Positions 7,916 through 16,396 are shown, counted from the stretch's first letter. The stretch: DNA of 64,000 bases from Arthrobacter citreus (GCA_013200995.1 CP053688.1:186001-250000); one strand, 5' to 3'. The notes: generated by a model not told the origin, from the letters alone. Made by a program: numbers and translations.

Positions 7916-8077
7916 TAAAAAGACTTAGATATTGTTAGAAACTATCTTATTTTTTTATTAGTTGGAGCGTTTTTGAGTTGAACCATGGAAAAATATTGTG
8001 TAATGCGTTCATTTTAGTTGAAAACTGCTTCTTTTTTTGAATGTTTCGTGGTACTCATTTTTGTGAGTTGGGGTAAG

Positions 8078-8130
8078 TGCAAATAAAAAAGCCAAATCTG
8101 CAATTAAAAATAGTGAAACTGCAAATAACA
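8078..8130 (+). repeat. 21-bp tandem array, TGCAAWTAAA core
   Basis: TGCAAATAAA, TGCAATTAAA and TGCAAATAAC start at 8078, 8099 and 8120, an exact 21-bp period. The core is the same as in the array 170 nt upstream, but the filler differs. Confidence 0.8.
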
Positions 8131-8448
8131 ATCAATCATCATATAAAACTGCTTAAAAGATCACTAGAATTTCTTCATAATGAATAAGCTCTCCTTTATA
8201 ATTTCAAATTATCACCAAAATCCTCTAAAATAGGCCACTTTCAATAATAATTTACATACTAATCCAATGAAAATCAAAAATGCACTTGATATGAGAACAG
8301 TTATAGAATATACTAACATTAAGTTAATTACTTACAAAAAGTAACCACTTGATTTTATTACACTTTTTTTATCTGCACCGTTCTTTAATAAAGTAATCAG
8401 ATTTAATCTGAAATCTATTAAATCAATAAACTAATCAGCTTTAATCCA
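8131..8448. other. AT-rich intergenic stretch
   Basis: No open frame with a ribosome site. The only visible element is a small perfect palindrome, TTACTT-ACAAA-AAGTAA at 8328-8344, which resembles operators of MarR/DUF24-type quinone sensors but lies about 240 nt before catD. Confidence 0.4.
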
Positions 8449-8553
8449 TACTGTTCCTAAATCAAGTTCAGTAAAAAACTATAATTTATACTGTTCTCAT
8501 AATAAGTTCAGTAGTCAATTTTATACTTAACTGCACTCAAATTAAGTTCAGTA
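8449..8553 (+). repeat. Three 40-bp-spaced inverted repeats before catDE
   Basis: TACTG-N15-CAGTA occurs at 8449-8473 and 8489-8513, and as AACTG-N15-CAGTA at 8529-8553. AAGTTCAGTA is identical in all three, and the period is exactly 40 bp. The last copy ends 34 nt before the catD start codon. This looks like an operator array, or a decayed repeat. Confidence 0.75.
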
Positions 8554-8587
8554 AAACAATAATATCAAATAAAGGGAGAGAATTTAC

Positions 8588-8947
8588 ATGAAATGGTTCA
8601 CTAGAATTATTCAAGGAGTTTTAATTATTGCATTCTTAATGTCTGGGTTTGTAAAACTGAGTGGTAATGCTCAGATGTTGCAAGATTTTAAAGAGGTTTA
8701 CGGTTATTCAAAGGGTATGATGTATACGATTGGTTCGTTTGAGGTGTTAGGTGCGATTGGTTTATTAGTTGGTTATTGGAAGACGTTTGTAGGTAAGCTT
8801 GCTTCAATTGGATTAGTCATTATTATGGTAGGTGCGGTATTTACTCATTTACATGCAGGTCAAGGCGTGAGTGTTGCAATGGCTCCATTTATTCTGTTAG
8901 TGTTAACATTAATTGTTCTATTTTCAAGAGGAGGTAAATTAAAATGA
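8588..8947 (+). CDS. catD: DoxX-family membrane protein of the catechol pair
   Basis: A 119-aa four-helix membrane protein (segments at about 5-24, 45-63, 70-88 and 96-114) with the DoxX hallmarks GFVKLSGN and FEVLGAIGLLVGYW. In B. subtilis the homologue catD is co-transcribed with the dioxygenase catE and needed for tolerance of catechol and quinones; the biochemical role is unclear. ATG 8588 follows AAAGGGAGAG. Its stop overlaps the catE start by 4 nt, indicating translational coupling. Confidence 0.8.
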   Translation: MKWFTRIIQGVLIIAFLMSGFVKLSGNAQMLQDFKEVYGYSKGMMYTIGSFEVLGAIGLLVGYWKTFVGKLASIGLVIIMVGAVFTHLHAGQGVSVAMAPFILLVLTLIVLFSRGGKLK

Positions 8948-9798
8948 ATTTTCATGAAAAGCCACAAGTTTATGCTCCAACGGTTGAATTGAAAGTTGCA
9001 AGTTTAGAGCGTTCGTTAGCGTTTTATCAAGAGGTTATTGGTTTAAAAGTATTGGAGCATTCAACAACAAAAGCTAGTTTAACAGCTGATGGGGTAAATG
9101 TTTTAATTAAATTAGATCAGCCAGATAATGTTACACCTAGAGATGAGCGAAATACTGGGTTGTACCATTTAGCGTTATTAGTACCAACTAGAAAAGATTT
9201 AGGAATCGTGCTTAGGCATTTAATTGAAACTAGAAATCCGCTTCAAGGTGGTTCGGATCATTTAGTTAGTGAAGCGATTTATTTAGCGGATCCAGATATG
9301 AATGGTATTGAGATTTATGTAGACCGTCCATCCGAGAATTGGCAATGGCATAATGAGTATGTTGTGATGGATAGTAAACGATTAGATGTAGAGGGATTAT
9401 TAGCTCTAGCTGAGAATGAATCTTTTACTGGATTACCTAAAGGAACGATTATGGGACATATCCATTTACAAGTTTCTGATTTGGCTAGTACTGAGAAGTT
9501 TTATTGCGAGGGACTTGGATTTGATGTTGTGACGAAGTACGGTGCACAGGCATTATTTATTTCTACAGGTCGTTATCATCATCATATCGGATTAAATACA
9601 TGGCATAGTGCAGGGGGTTCTGCAGCAAGTGAGAGTAGTGCAGGATTAAAGAATTTTACTTTGTTATATCCAAGTGAAGAAGAAAAATTAAAAATTGTAA
9701 ATAGATTAAAAGATATGGGAGCGACAGTATTTGTAGAAGATGGAACTACATTTACGAAGGATCCTTCAGGCATAACAATTCAATTATTAGTTGGTTAA
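8944..9798 (+). CDS. catE: Catechol-2,3-dioxygenase CatE
   Basis: A 284-aa extradiol dioxygenase built from two tandem VOC modules (about 10-125 and 165-284) that opens catechol rings with Fe(II) and oxygen. Conserved stretches are LKVASLERSLAFYQEVIGL, YHLALLVPTRKDLG, DPDMNGIEIYVDRP, and in the second module GHIHLQVSDL and YHHHIGLNTW, whose histidines are the likely metal ligands. The last strand reads DPSGITIQLL with Gln where many extradiol enzymes have the Glu ligand; the B. subtilis enzyme, as I recall it, also lacks Glu there. It pairs with catD as in B. subtilis, where CatR/YodB repress the operon under reducing conditions. Confidence 0.85.
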   Translation: MNFHEKPQVYAPTVELKVASLERSLAFYQEVIGLKVLEHSTTKASLTADGVNVLIKLDQPDNVTPRDERNTGLYHLALLVPTRKDLGIVLRHLIETRNPLQGGSDHLVSEAIYLADPDMNGIEIYVDRPSENWQWHNEYVVMDSKRLDVEGLLALAENESFTGLPKGTIMGHIHLQVSDLASTEKFYCEGLGFDVVTKYGAQALFISTGRYHHHIGLNTWHSAGGSAASESSAGLKNFTLLYPSEEEKLKIVNRLKDMGATVFVEDGTTFTKDPSGITIQLLVG

Positions 9799-9805
9799 GA
9801 AAAGA

Positions 9806-9853
9806 AAGAGACATTTTCAACAGTTTATCTGTTTGAGGATGTCTCTTTTTTTC
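9806..9853 (+). terminator. Terminator after catDE
   Basis: AAGAGACAT (9806-9814) pairs with ATGTCTCTT (9839-9847); the loop contains a second small stem CAACAG / CTGTTTG; T-run follows. Confidence 0.85.
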
Positions 9854-9951
9854 GTTTATTTCTATCATATTTTTTCATTAAAAATAATATATTTGAACAA
9901 CATGTACATTTACTAACTTTGGGTGAGGGGAATAAAAAGGGGAGTGAAAAA

Positions 9952-10779
9952 GTGTTACATATTGTGGTTTGTATTAAACAAGTTCCTGATACGAAAATCA
10001 TTAAGATGAATCCGAAAACAAATACGATGGATCGTGCAAGTGCGCCTGCGATTTTAAATCCATATGATGCTCATGCAGTTGAGGAAGCTGTTCGAATTAA
10101 AAATAAATATGGAGGAAAGGTATCAGTCATTACGATGGGGCCACCGCCAGCAGTAAAGGCAATTCGAAAATGTATCGAAATTGGTGCAGATGAAGGATAT
10201 ATGATTTCAGATCGTGCATTTGCAGGAGCTGATACTTTAGCGACAAGCTATGCGCTGACAAAAGCAATTGAGAAAATAGGACAAATCCAAGCGGTTGATT
10301 TAATTATATGTGGAAAGATGACAATTGACGGTGATACTGGACAAGTTGGACCAGGTATTGCACGTCGTTTAGATATTCCACCGTTAACTTCTGTTAAAAA
10401 GGTTCAAGAAATAAATAAAGATGATGGATATGCAATTGTTCATCGGAAAATTGAAGATGGACATGAAGTGATAAAGACGACATTACCTTGTTTATTCGCG
10501 GTTGAAAAGGAAATAAATGAAGTTCCATATTCACCGCTTCCAAATTTAATTAAAGCTGCAAGGTATAATCCAACGATTTGGGCTGTTAAGGATTTAGAGA
10601 ATATTGATATTAAACAATTAGGGTTAAAAGGTTCACCGACGATTGTATCAAAAGTTTGGGCTCCACCAAAGGCCAAAGGTGGAACGATTTTTGAAGGAAC
10701 ATCACTAGAGAAAGTAAATGAACTGATGAAAATTTTAAATGAGAAGAAAGCATTATTTGAAGTGAAAGGAGGGGTATAA
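9952..10779 (+). CDS. fixA: Electron transfer flavoprotein beta subunit (FixA/EtfB)
   Basis: A 275-aa ETF small subunit. Features are the CIKQVPDT opening, NPYDAHAVEEAVRIK, GADEGYMISDRAFAGADTLATSYAL, and the AMP/flavin-binding CGKMTIDGDTGQVGPGIARRL signature. The C-terminal tail beyond LIKAARYNP wraps the partner in the family. The GTG at 9952 follows AAGGGGAG at 7 nt; an in-frame TTG at 9919 would add 11 residues without a site. It is the first gene of a five-gene run, fixA-fixB-fixC-fixX plus a small gene, with spacing of a few bases or overlaps throughout. It is longer than housekeeping EtfB of Bacillus (about 257 aa), as expected for the FixA branch. Confidence 0.88.
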   Translation: MLHIVVCIKQVPDTKIIKMNPKTNTMDRASAPAILNPYDAHAVEEAVRIKNKYGGKVSVITMGPPPAVKAIRKCIEIGADEGYMISDRAFAGADTLATSYALTKAIEKIGQIQAVDLIICGKMTIDGDTGQVGPGIARRLDIPPLTSVKKVQEINKDDGYAIVHRKIEDGHEVIKTTLPCLFAVEKEINEVPYSPLPNLIKAARYNPTIWAVKDLENIDIKQLGLKGSPTIVSKVWAPPKAKGGTIFEGTSLEKVNELMKILNEKKALFEVKGGV

Positions 10780-11820
10780 GTGGATTTCTCAGAGTACAAA
10801 GGTATTTGGGTATTTATTGAAGAAAACGAAAAAGTCATAGCACCGGTATCGCTAGAACTTCTCGGTGCTGGTAAAGAATTAGCAGAAAAGCGTGGATGTG
10901 AACTAGCAGGATTATTAATTGGTGAGAATGTGAAATCGTTGGCGCCTACGCTATTTGAATATGGTGCTGACATCGTTTACGTATATGATGATCCAATTTT
11001 TAAAGATTATCGTACTGAATCTTTTATGAAAGCAGTACTTGAATGCTCTAATAAATATAAGCCTGAAATTTTACTATACGGTGCAACTTCAAAAGGAAAA
11101 GACTTGGCAAGCGCTGTAGCTACTGATTTACCTACTGGCTTAACGGCGGATACGACTGTATTAGATGTTGAAGAAGATACTGGGCTTTTGCTAGCTAGTC
11201 GACCAGCTTTTGGTGGAAATATTATGGCAACGATTCTTTGTAAGAAATATAGACCACAAATGGCTACAGTTCGTCCAAAGGTTATGAAAGCGCTCACCCC
11301 TACTCCTGGTGCTGAAGGGGTTGTAATTGAAGAGGAAATTGATTTAAAAGAAGAAGATATTCGTACAAAAGTATTAGAAATTGTACGTGCAACAACTAAA
11401 AAGGTTCGAATTGATGAAGCGGATATTATCGTGGCAGGCGGTAAAGGGCTGGGAAGTAAGGAAGGTTTTCAGCTAATCAATCTATTTGCTGAATCAATTG
11501 GCGCAGCTGTTGGAGCTAGTCGTGATGTTGTAGAAGCCGGCTGGGTTGAACATCATCATCAAGTCGGTCAGACGGGTGTGACCGTTACACCTAAAATTTA
11601 TTTTGCTATAGGGATATCTGGCGCAATTCAACATATTGTTGGAATGCAAAATTCAGGCCTTATTATTGCGATAAATAAGGATCCGAATGCGGCAATTTTT
11701 CAATCTTGTCATTACGGCATCGTAGGAGACGCATTTGAAATTGTACCAATGCTAATTAACCAATTCCAAGAAAGTTTATCTTTAAAGGAGGAAAATCACG
11801 ATCATGCCGGAAAAATTTGA
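10780..11820 (+). CDS. fixB: Electron transfer flavoprotein alpha subunit (FixB/EtfA)
   Basis: A 346-aa ETF large subunit. The N-terminal domain (about 1-200) has the nucleotide-binding-like fold; the C-terminal FAD domain carries IVAGGKGLGSKEGFQLI, GASRDVVEAGWVEHHHQVGQTG and YFAIGISGAIQHIVGM, then NKDPNAAIF and YGIVGDAFEIVPML, the ETF-alpha signature. GTG 10780 directly abuts the fixA stop and follows AAAGGAGGGG. It overlaps fixC by 17 nt. With fixC and fixX it probably passes electrons from NADH or an acyl-CoA-type donor to quinone and ferredoxin. Confidence 0.9.
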   Translation: MDFSEYKGIWVFIEENEKVIAPVSLELLGAGKELAEKRGCELAGLLIGENVKSLAPTLFEYGADIVYVYDDPIFKDYRTESFMKAVLECSNKYKPEILLYGATSKGKDLASAVATDLPTGLTADTTVLDVEEDTGLLLASRPAFGGNIMATILCKKYRPQMATVRPKVMKALTPTPGAEGVVIEEEIDLKEEDIRTKVLEIVRATTKKVRIDEADIIVAGGKGLGSKEGFQLINLFAESIGAAVGASRDVVEAGWVEHHHQVGQTGVTVTPKIYFAIGISGAIQHIVGMQNSGLIIAINKDPNAAIFQSCHYGIVGDAFEIVPMLINQFQESLSLKEENHDHAGKI

Positions 11821-13099
11821 TGTAATTGTCGTTGGAGCAGGCCCAGCAGGTATATCATGTGCATACGAGCTCGCCAAAAAAGGTGTTAGTGTTGTCCTTA
11901 TTGAAAGAGGGGAATATCCCGGTTCAAAAAATGTTATGGGTGGCGTCTTATATCGAAAAATGATGGAGGACGTTATACCTGAGTTTTGGAAGGATGCTCC
12001 AATTGAACGTGTTATCGTTGAACAACGGGTTATGATGCTCGATAAACAATCAGCTACAACATTTGGGTATAAAGGGCTTGAGTTTGCTGAAGAACCTTTC
12101 AATAATTTTACTGTTCTTCGCTCAAAGTTTGATCAATGGTTCGCTCAAAAAGCAGTAGAACAAGGTGCACTATTAATCAATGAAACGGTTGTACTAGAGT
12201 GTATCGTCGAAAATGATGTAGTAATTGGGGTAAGAACAGATCGTCCAGATGGCGATTTATATGCAGATGTTGTTGTTCTTGCTGATGGGGTAAATTCACT
12301 TTTAGGAAAATCATTAGGCTTTCATAAAGAATGGAGACCAGATGAAGTCGCATTAGCAACGATGGAAATTTTAAAACTAGACAGTAAAATTATTCAAGAT
12401 CGCTTTGGACTAGAAGGAAATCAAGGGGTCGCAATCGAGCTTTTTGGAGATGCGACAAAAGGGATCGTCGGAACAGGATTTTTATATACAAATAAAGACT
12501 CGCTAAGCATTGGGGTCGGTACATTATTATCAGGGATGATTGAGCAGAAAATAAAACCATATGACTTACTTGAATATGTAAAGAATCACCCAATGATTAG
12601 ACCATATATTCAAGGAAGTGAGCCTCAAGAATATCTAGCACATTTAATTCCTGAAGGTGGTTATAAATCTATTCCTAAATTAGTAGGAAATGGAGTATTG
12701 GTAATTGGTGATGCAGCGCAGTTAGTTAACGCAATTCATCGTGAAGGTTCAAATATGGCAATGACTTCTGGAAGATTAGCAGCAGAGACGATTGTCGAAG
12801 CTAAAGCACTTGATAATTATTCTGATGTAGTATTAAAATCATATGCTGATAAATTACTAGCTAGTTTCGTTGGGCAGGATTTGAAGAAATATAAGGATGC
12901 AACTCATCATTTTGAAAAATTCCCTCAATATTTCGAGCAATATATTCCACTATTAAATAAATCAGCAAGCCAAATGTTTACAGTAGATGGCAAGTCTAAA
13001 TGGGAAAAGCAAAAGAATATTATGAGTAATTTAGGAGGAGCAAAAGCTAAGTTTAAGCTAGCGAAAGACGTATATAAAGCATGGAAGGTGATGAAATAA
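11804..13099 (+). CDS. fixC: ETF:quinone oxidoreductase-like flavoprotein (FixC)
   Basis: A 431-aa FAD protein of the geranylgeranyl-reductase/ETF-QO superfamily. The N-terminal dinucleotide fold reads VVGAGPAGISCAYELA, followed by SKNVMGGVLY, and the second FAD motif is GVLVIGDAAQLVNAIHREGSNMAMTSGRLAAE. It is shorter than full ETF-QO because the Fe-S domain is a separate gene, fixX, immediately downstream. A strong AAAGGAGG site lies inside the end of fixB. In diazotrophs FixC takes electrons from FixAB and reduces quinone; here no nitrogenase genes are visible. Confidence 0.9.
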   Translation: MPEKFDVIVVGAGPAGISCAYELAKKGVSVVLIERGEYPGSKNVMGGVLYRKMMEDVIPEFWKDAPIERVIVEQRVMMLDKQSATTFGYKGLEFAEEPFNNFTVLRSKFDQWFAQKAVEQGALLINETVVLECIVENDVVIGVRTDRPDGDLYADVVVLADGVNSLLGKSLGFHKEWRPDEVALATMEILKLDSKIIQDRFGLEGNQGVAIELFGDATKGIVGTGFLYTNKDSLSIGVGTLLSGMIEQKIKPYDLLEYVKNHPMIRPYIQGSEPQEYLAHLIPEGGYKSIPKLVGNGVLVIGDAAQLVNAIHREGSNMAMTSGRLAAETIVEAKALDNYSDVVLKSYADKLLASFVGQDLKKYKDATHHFEKFPQYFEQYIPLLNKSASQMFTVDGKSKWEKQKNIMSNLGGAKAKFKLAKDVYKAWKVMK

Positions 13100-13396
13100 A
13101 TGAGTGAGACAAAAAAAGAAAGTACTATCGAAGAAAAACAATATCTCGTTCGTTTTAATGCTGATACAAAATCGCACTTAACTGTATTGGATTCCGATAT
13201 TTGTATGACAAAATGTCCTGATAAAATCTGCACGATTTTCTGTCCAGCGGAAGTTTACAAGTGGGAAAACATTCGAATGCATGTTGGATACGAAGGTTGT
13301 CATGAATGTGGAAGCTGTAGAATAGGCTGTCCTCATCAGAACATTAAATGGGAATATCCGAAAGGTGGGCACGGAATTATCTTTAGATTGGGGTGA
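13100..13396 (+). CDS. fixX: Ferredoxin-like protein FixX
   Basis: A 98-aa ferredoxin of the ETF-QO Fe-S type. Cysteines occur in CMTKCPDKICTIFC near residues 35-48 and YEGCHECGSCRIGCPHQNIKW near 63-83, enough for at least one 4Fe-4S cluster, and the WEYPKGGHGI ending is typical of FixX. ATG 13100 directly follows the fixC stop. It completes a fixABCX set, a composition that in other bacteria can bifurcate electrons from NADH to quinone and ferredoxin. Confidence 0.9.
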   Translation: MSETKKESTIEEKQYLVRFNADTKSHLTVLDSDICMTKCPDKICTIFCPAEVYKWENIRMHVGYEGCHECGSCRIGCPHQNIKWEYPKGGHGIIFRLG

Positions 13397-13400
13397 TAAG

Positions 13401-13580
13401 ATGTTCTCGATAGGCAACTATGTTATGTTTAGCTTAGATGGTGCTGTGGGAACGGTTATGGAAACTAAAGACAATAAATGCTTAGTAGCTTGGGAGGATC
13501 GAGTTTGCAGCTGGGCAACTTTCGACCTTCTAAGGAAAATAAGTTGTGCTGAATTAATTCAAATCTTCACTCCAAAATAA
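13401..13580 (+). CDS. Small conserved-looking protein at the end of the fix operon
   Basis: A 59-aa protein, mostly strands: MFSIGNYVMFSLDGAVGTVMETKDNKCLVAWEDRVCSWAT split by short turns, suggestive of an SH3/KOW-like or Tudor-like barrel, then a short helix. It has three cysteines but no cluster motif. ATG 13401 follows GGGGTGATAAG and lies 4 nt after the fixX stop, so it is probably co-transcribed. I do not recognise the family. Its position suggests an accessory role for the ETF complex, but that is only inference. Confidence 0.65.
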   Translation: MFSIGNYVMFSLDGAVGTVMETKDNKCLVAWEDRVCSWATFDLLRKISCAELIQIFTPK

Positions 13581-13643
13581 TTTTTTTACTACTATTTTTA
13601 TTATGTAAATATAAAAGAACGTATAAAATATGTGAGACTATTA

Positions 13644-13677
13644 AAAGATATAGTATCTAAAAACTATATCTTTTTTT
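13644..13677 (+). terminator. Terminator of the fix operon
   Basis: Perfect 11-bp stem AAAGATATAGT / ACTATATCTTT (13644-13654 with 13663-13673) and a T7 tail. Confidence 0.88.
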
Positions 13678-13858
13678 ATTTTTGAAATAATATGAGACAA
13701 CTCGTATTTATACCACATCAGTTATAAAAGAAATGGAATTTGCCACTTTCTACAATTCAATCATGATAAATTAAATAAAATTTAGAATAATATGATTGAC
13801 TAAAAAATAGATTGAATTTATATTTAATTTTAAATATTCAAATAATAGGAGTGTTTAG

Positions 13859-14701
13859 ATGGGGAATGCATTAGTGTTTCAGTCAGATTTTGGATTATTA
13901 GATGGAGCAGTTAGCGCTATGTATGGTGTTTCTTGTAGCGTAGATGAAGATATTAAAATTTACGACCTAACCCATGATATACCCCAATACAATATTTGGG
14001 AAGCTTCTTATCGACTTGTGCAAGCAATGAATTACTGGCCGATTGGAACGGTTTTCGTTTCAGTGGTAGATCCAGGTGTAGGTTCAGATCGCAGAAGTAT
14101 AGTTGCTCGAACAAACACGAATCACTTTATTATAACACCTGACAATGGAACATTAACTCACATTGGCAAAGTATATGGTTTTAGTCAATTAAGAGTCATT
14201 GATGAAGAAATTAATAGACTACCAAATTCAAGCGAATCCTATACTTTCCATGGTAGAGATATATTTGCCTTTACAGGTGCAAGATTGGCTTCTGGGAAAA
14301 TTGATTTCGAAAATATAGGACCAGAAGTGGATCCAAATTCATACATACAATTACCAATAAAAGAATGCCATAGCGAAAACAATTCGATAACTGGAACGAT
14401 TGACATACTTGATGTTCGATATGGTAGCATTTGGACAAATATTGGTCGAACAGACTTTTTAAAACTAGGCATTACACATGGAGACTCAGTTGAAGTATTC
14501 ATTACTCATCAAGGAAGAAAAGTATACAAACAAGAAGTTAAATATGGAAAATCATTTGCAGACGTGGCAATTGGTGAACCAATTCTATATGCAAACAGCC
14601 TTGATCAAATGGCAGTTGCAGTAAATCAAGGGTCTTTTACAGATGAATACGGAATTGATACAGGTATTGAATGGGAGATAAAAATTAAAGGCAAGGGTTG
14701 A
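13859..14701 (+). CDS. SAM hydrolase (SAM hydroxide adenosyltransferase, DUF62/fluorinase superfamily)
   Basis: A 280-aa enzyme expected to split S-adenosylmethionine with water into adenosine and methionine. The N-terminal domain has SDFGLLDGAVSAMYGV, GTVFVSVVDPGVGSDRRS, TPDNGTLTHIGK and YTFHGRDIFAFTGARLASG; Asp71, Arg78/79 and His131 match the Asp-Arg-His water-activating triad described for this family. The C-terminal beta domain starts near 165. ATG 13859 follows AGGAG. It is monocistronic. The length and absence of the 23-residue fluorinase loop favour hydrolase over halogenase. Confidence 0.88.
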   Translation: MGNALVFQSDFGLLDGAVSAMYGVSCSVDEDIKIYDLTHDIPQYNIWEASYRLVQAMNYWPIGTVFVSVVDPGVGSDRRSIVARTNTNHFIITPDNGTLTHIGKVYGFSQLRVIDEEINRLPNSSESYTFHGRDIFAFTGARLASGKIDFENIGPEVDPNSYIQLPIKECHSENNSITGTIDILDVRYGSIWTNIGRTDFLKLGITHGDSVEVFITHQGRKVYKQEVKYGKSFADVAIGEPILYANSLDQMAVAVNQGSFTDEYGIDTGIEWEIKIKGKG

Positions 14702-14756
14702 GAACAGGAAAGAATTAAAGATTTTAGTAATTTTTTAAATAAAAGTTTAGCTCAGG

Positions 14757-14790
14757 AGTTTACTTATATATAAGTGGACTTCTTTTTTTT
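14757..14790 (+). terminator. Terminator after the SAM hydrolase gene
   Basis: AGTTTACTTA (14757-14766) pairs with TAAGTGGACT (14771-14780), two G-U pairs, TATA loop, T-run. Confidence 0.8.
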
Positions 14791-15060
14791 GTGTAAAATT
14801 TGGATTGATAATTAAAATATTATTCATTTGGAATTAGTTGTTTGAGATTATTTCACAAAAAAATCATTTATTACTATGTTAATTTTCTAATTTTATGGAT
14901 ATTTGTAAAATTAAAGGTAAAATTTTAGTTAATGTTTTCACAATTATTTCACAGACATTTGATTTTTTCTTTACTATAATTGGCACTAACTTCAAGTCAG
15001 ATTTAGAACATTTATTAAAAAACATCATTTGAAGAATTTATTTTAAGGAGTTTTGATTAA
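14791..15060. other. Upstream region of the WxL gene with an 11-bp direct repeat
   Basis: ATTATTTCACA occurs at 14847-14857 and 14943-14953, 96 bp apart, on the same strand. A TATAAT lies at about 14976. Otherwise AT-rich with no gene. Confidence 0.4.
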
Positions 15061-15771
15061 ATGAAAGTATCAAAAATTGTAGCGGTTGGATTAGTAAGTG
15101 CATCTTTTATAGGGGCAACAAACACAACTTTTGCGGCTGTTACCTCTCAAGCAGAATCAAAAGCTGGCGTTAGTTTTACTCCAGGTTCTGGTCCGGTTAC
15201 ACCAGTAGATCCAACTGATCCAACAAATCCGCTTGATCCAATTGGTCCAACTGATCCTACTGATCCACCAACTGGTGAGACAGGTCCATTAACTTTAGAC
15301 TATGTTTCTTCAGTTCAATTTGGATCAAAAGAGATTTCTGGTAGTGCAATGACTTATTCATCTAAATCTAAAAAGCCATTTATCCAAGTTTCGGATAGGA
15401 GAGGAACTGGTAACGGTTGGAAAGTAACAGCAAAAGCTAGTCAATTTAAAAGTGGTTCAAGTGACACATTACCTGGTGCAGTTCTTACGTTTAAGAATGG
15501 GACAGCTGTCTCACCAGGTGATGGAGCTGCTCCAAATCCTGCTCAAACAATCACTCTTAATACAGATGGATCAACTGCAGCGACAGTAGTCACTGCTGCA
15601 GCCGGTACTGGTCTTGGAACTTGGGTTACAACATGGTTAGGTCCAAATCCAGATGTAAATGATGGCGCAGAAAACAATAATGTTACATTAACAATTCCAG
15701 GTGGCTCCGCTACAGTTGGAAATCATGAAGCTGTTGTTACTTGGACTCTTCTTGATGCCCCTGGAGTATAA
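15061..15771 (+). CDS. WxL-domain cell-surface protein
   Basis: A 236-aa exported protein. Residues 1-25 are a signal peptide with cleavage expected after TFA-A; 45-72 are a Pro/Asp/Thr-rich linker (VDPTDPTNP type repeats); the rest is a WxL domain with its two signature tryptophans, WKV at 120-122 and WTL at 228-230 close to the C-terminus. WxL domains bind peptidoglycan non-covalently. Genes for such proteins usually sit with DUF916 and LPXTG partners; none is here. AAGGAG precedes the ATG by 10 nt. Confidence 0.85.
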   Translation: MKVSKIVAVGLVSASFIGATNTTFAAVTSQAESKAGVSFTPGSGPVTPVDPTDPTNPLDPIGPTDPTDPPTGETGPLTLDYVSSVQFGSKEISGSAMTYSSKSKKPFIQVSDRRGTGNGWKVTAKASQFKSGSSDTLPGAVLTFKNGTAVSPGDGAAPNPAQTITLNTDGSTAATVVTAAAGTGLGTWVTTWLGPNPDVNDGAENNNVTLTIPGGSATVGNHEAVVTWTLLDAPGV

Positions 15772-15781
15772 TTGTCTACAT

Positions 15782-15848
15782 AAAAAAGCCTAATCGTATT
15801 ATTGGCCTGATAAAATACTTTAAAAAAGTTATTTTTTCAGGCTTTTTT
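15782..15848 (+). terminator. Terminator after the WxL gene
   Basis: AAAAAAGCCT (15782-15791) pairs with AGGCTTTTTT (15839-15848); the 47-nt interior holds a second A-rich/T-rich stem. Confidence 0.75.
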
Positions 15849-15935
15849 TATTGTATTTAATGAGAATTCAATCTATAAAAATTGAAAAACATTCAGTATA
15901 ATTTATTACATCTGAAATTATAGGAGTGGAATATT

Positions 15936-16394
15936 TTGGAACCATTAGCAAGCAGATCAAGTCGATTGTTAGCAATATTAGTCGATATTTTTATTAGTGC
16001 TCTTTTCCGGTTTGTTTTTTTATTAATTACAGGGATAGCTAAATTCTCAACATTTACTGATCTAAATAAGGTAGAAAAATTAGGCGTAGGGAATTCTATT
16101 ATATCAATTCTTTGTGTTGTTATATTCTATATTTTGATCCCGACATATGTTTGGAAAGGACAAACAATTGGAAAACGTTGGTTAAAAATTGCAGTAGTAA
16201 AAGAAGACAATCAAGAAGTAAATTTGGGTACGATGTTTGTCAGAACAATTTTTTCATTTTTAGGATATGTAAAAATAAAATATCTTTCATTTATTGTAGG
16301 TATTGTTGCATTTATCGATCCATTTTTTATATTTACTTTAGAAAGAAAAACGTTACATGATCGAATTGCTAAAACAAAGGTTATTGATGTTTAA
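15936..16394 (+). CDS. RDD family membrane protein
   Basis: A 152-aa membrane protein with three hydrophobic stretches (about 10-35, 50-70 and 100-130). RDD features are the N-terminal ASRSSRLLAILVDIFI with Arg and Asp in the first helix, the KGQTIGKRWLKIAVV loop and the closing LERKTLHDRIAKTKVI. The family has been linked to ion transport in some bacteria; no function is assigned here. The start is TTG 15936, 9 nt after TAGGAG. Confidence 0.85.
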   Translation: MEPLASRSSRLLAILVDIFISALFRFVFLLITGIAKFSTFTDLNKVEKLGVGNSIISILCVVIFYILIPTYVWKGQTIGKRWLKIAVVKEDNQEVNLGTMFVRTIFSFLGYVKIKYLSFIVGIVAFIDPFFIFTLERKTLHDRIAKTKVIDV

Positions 16395-16396
16395 AA

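Noticed and set aside
7821..8130. Possible CRISPR array
   Set aside because: Units are 20-21 bp with no unique spacers of constant length, and no cas genes are near.
16112..16360. 82-codon frame inside the RDD gene
   Set aside because: Shadow frame of a convincing RDD protein, Cys/Tyr/Ile-rich without a ribosome site.
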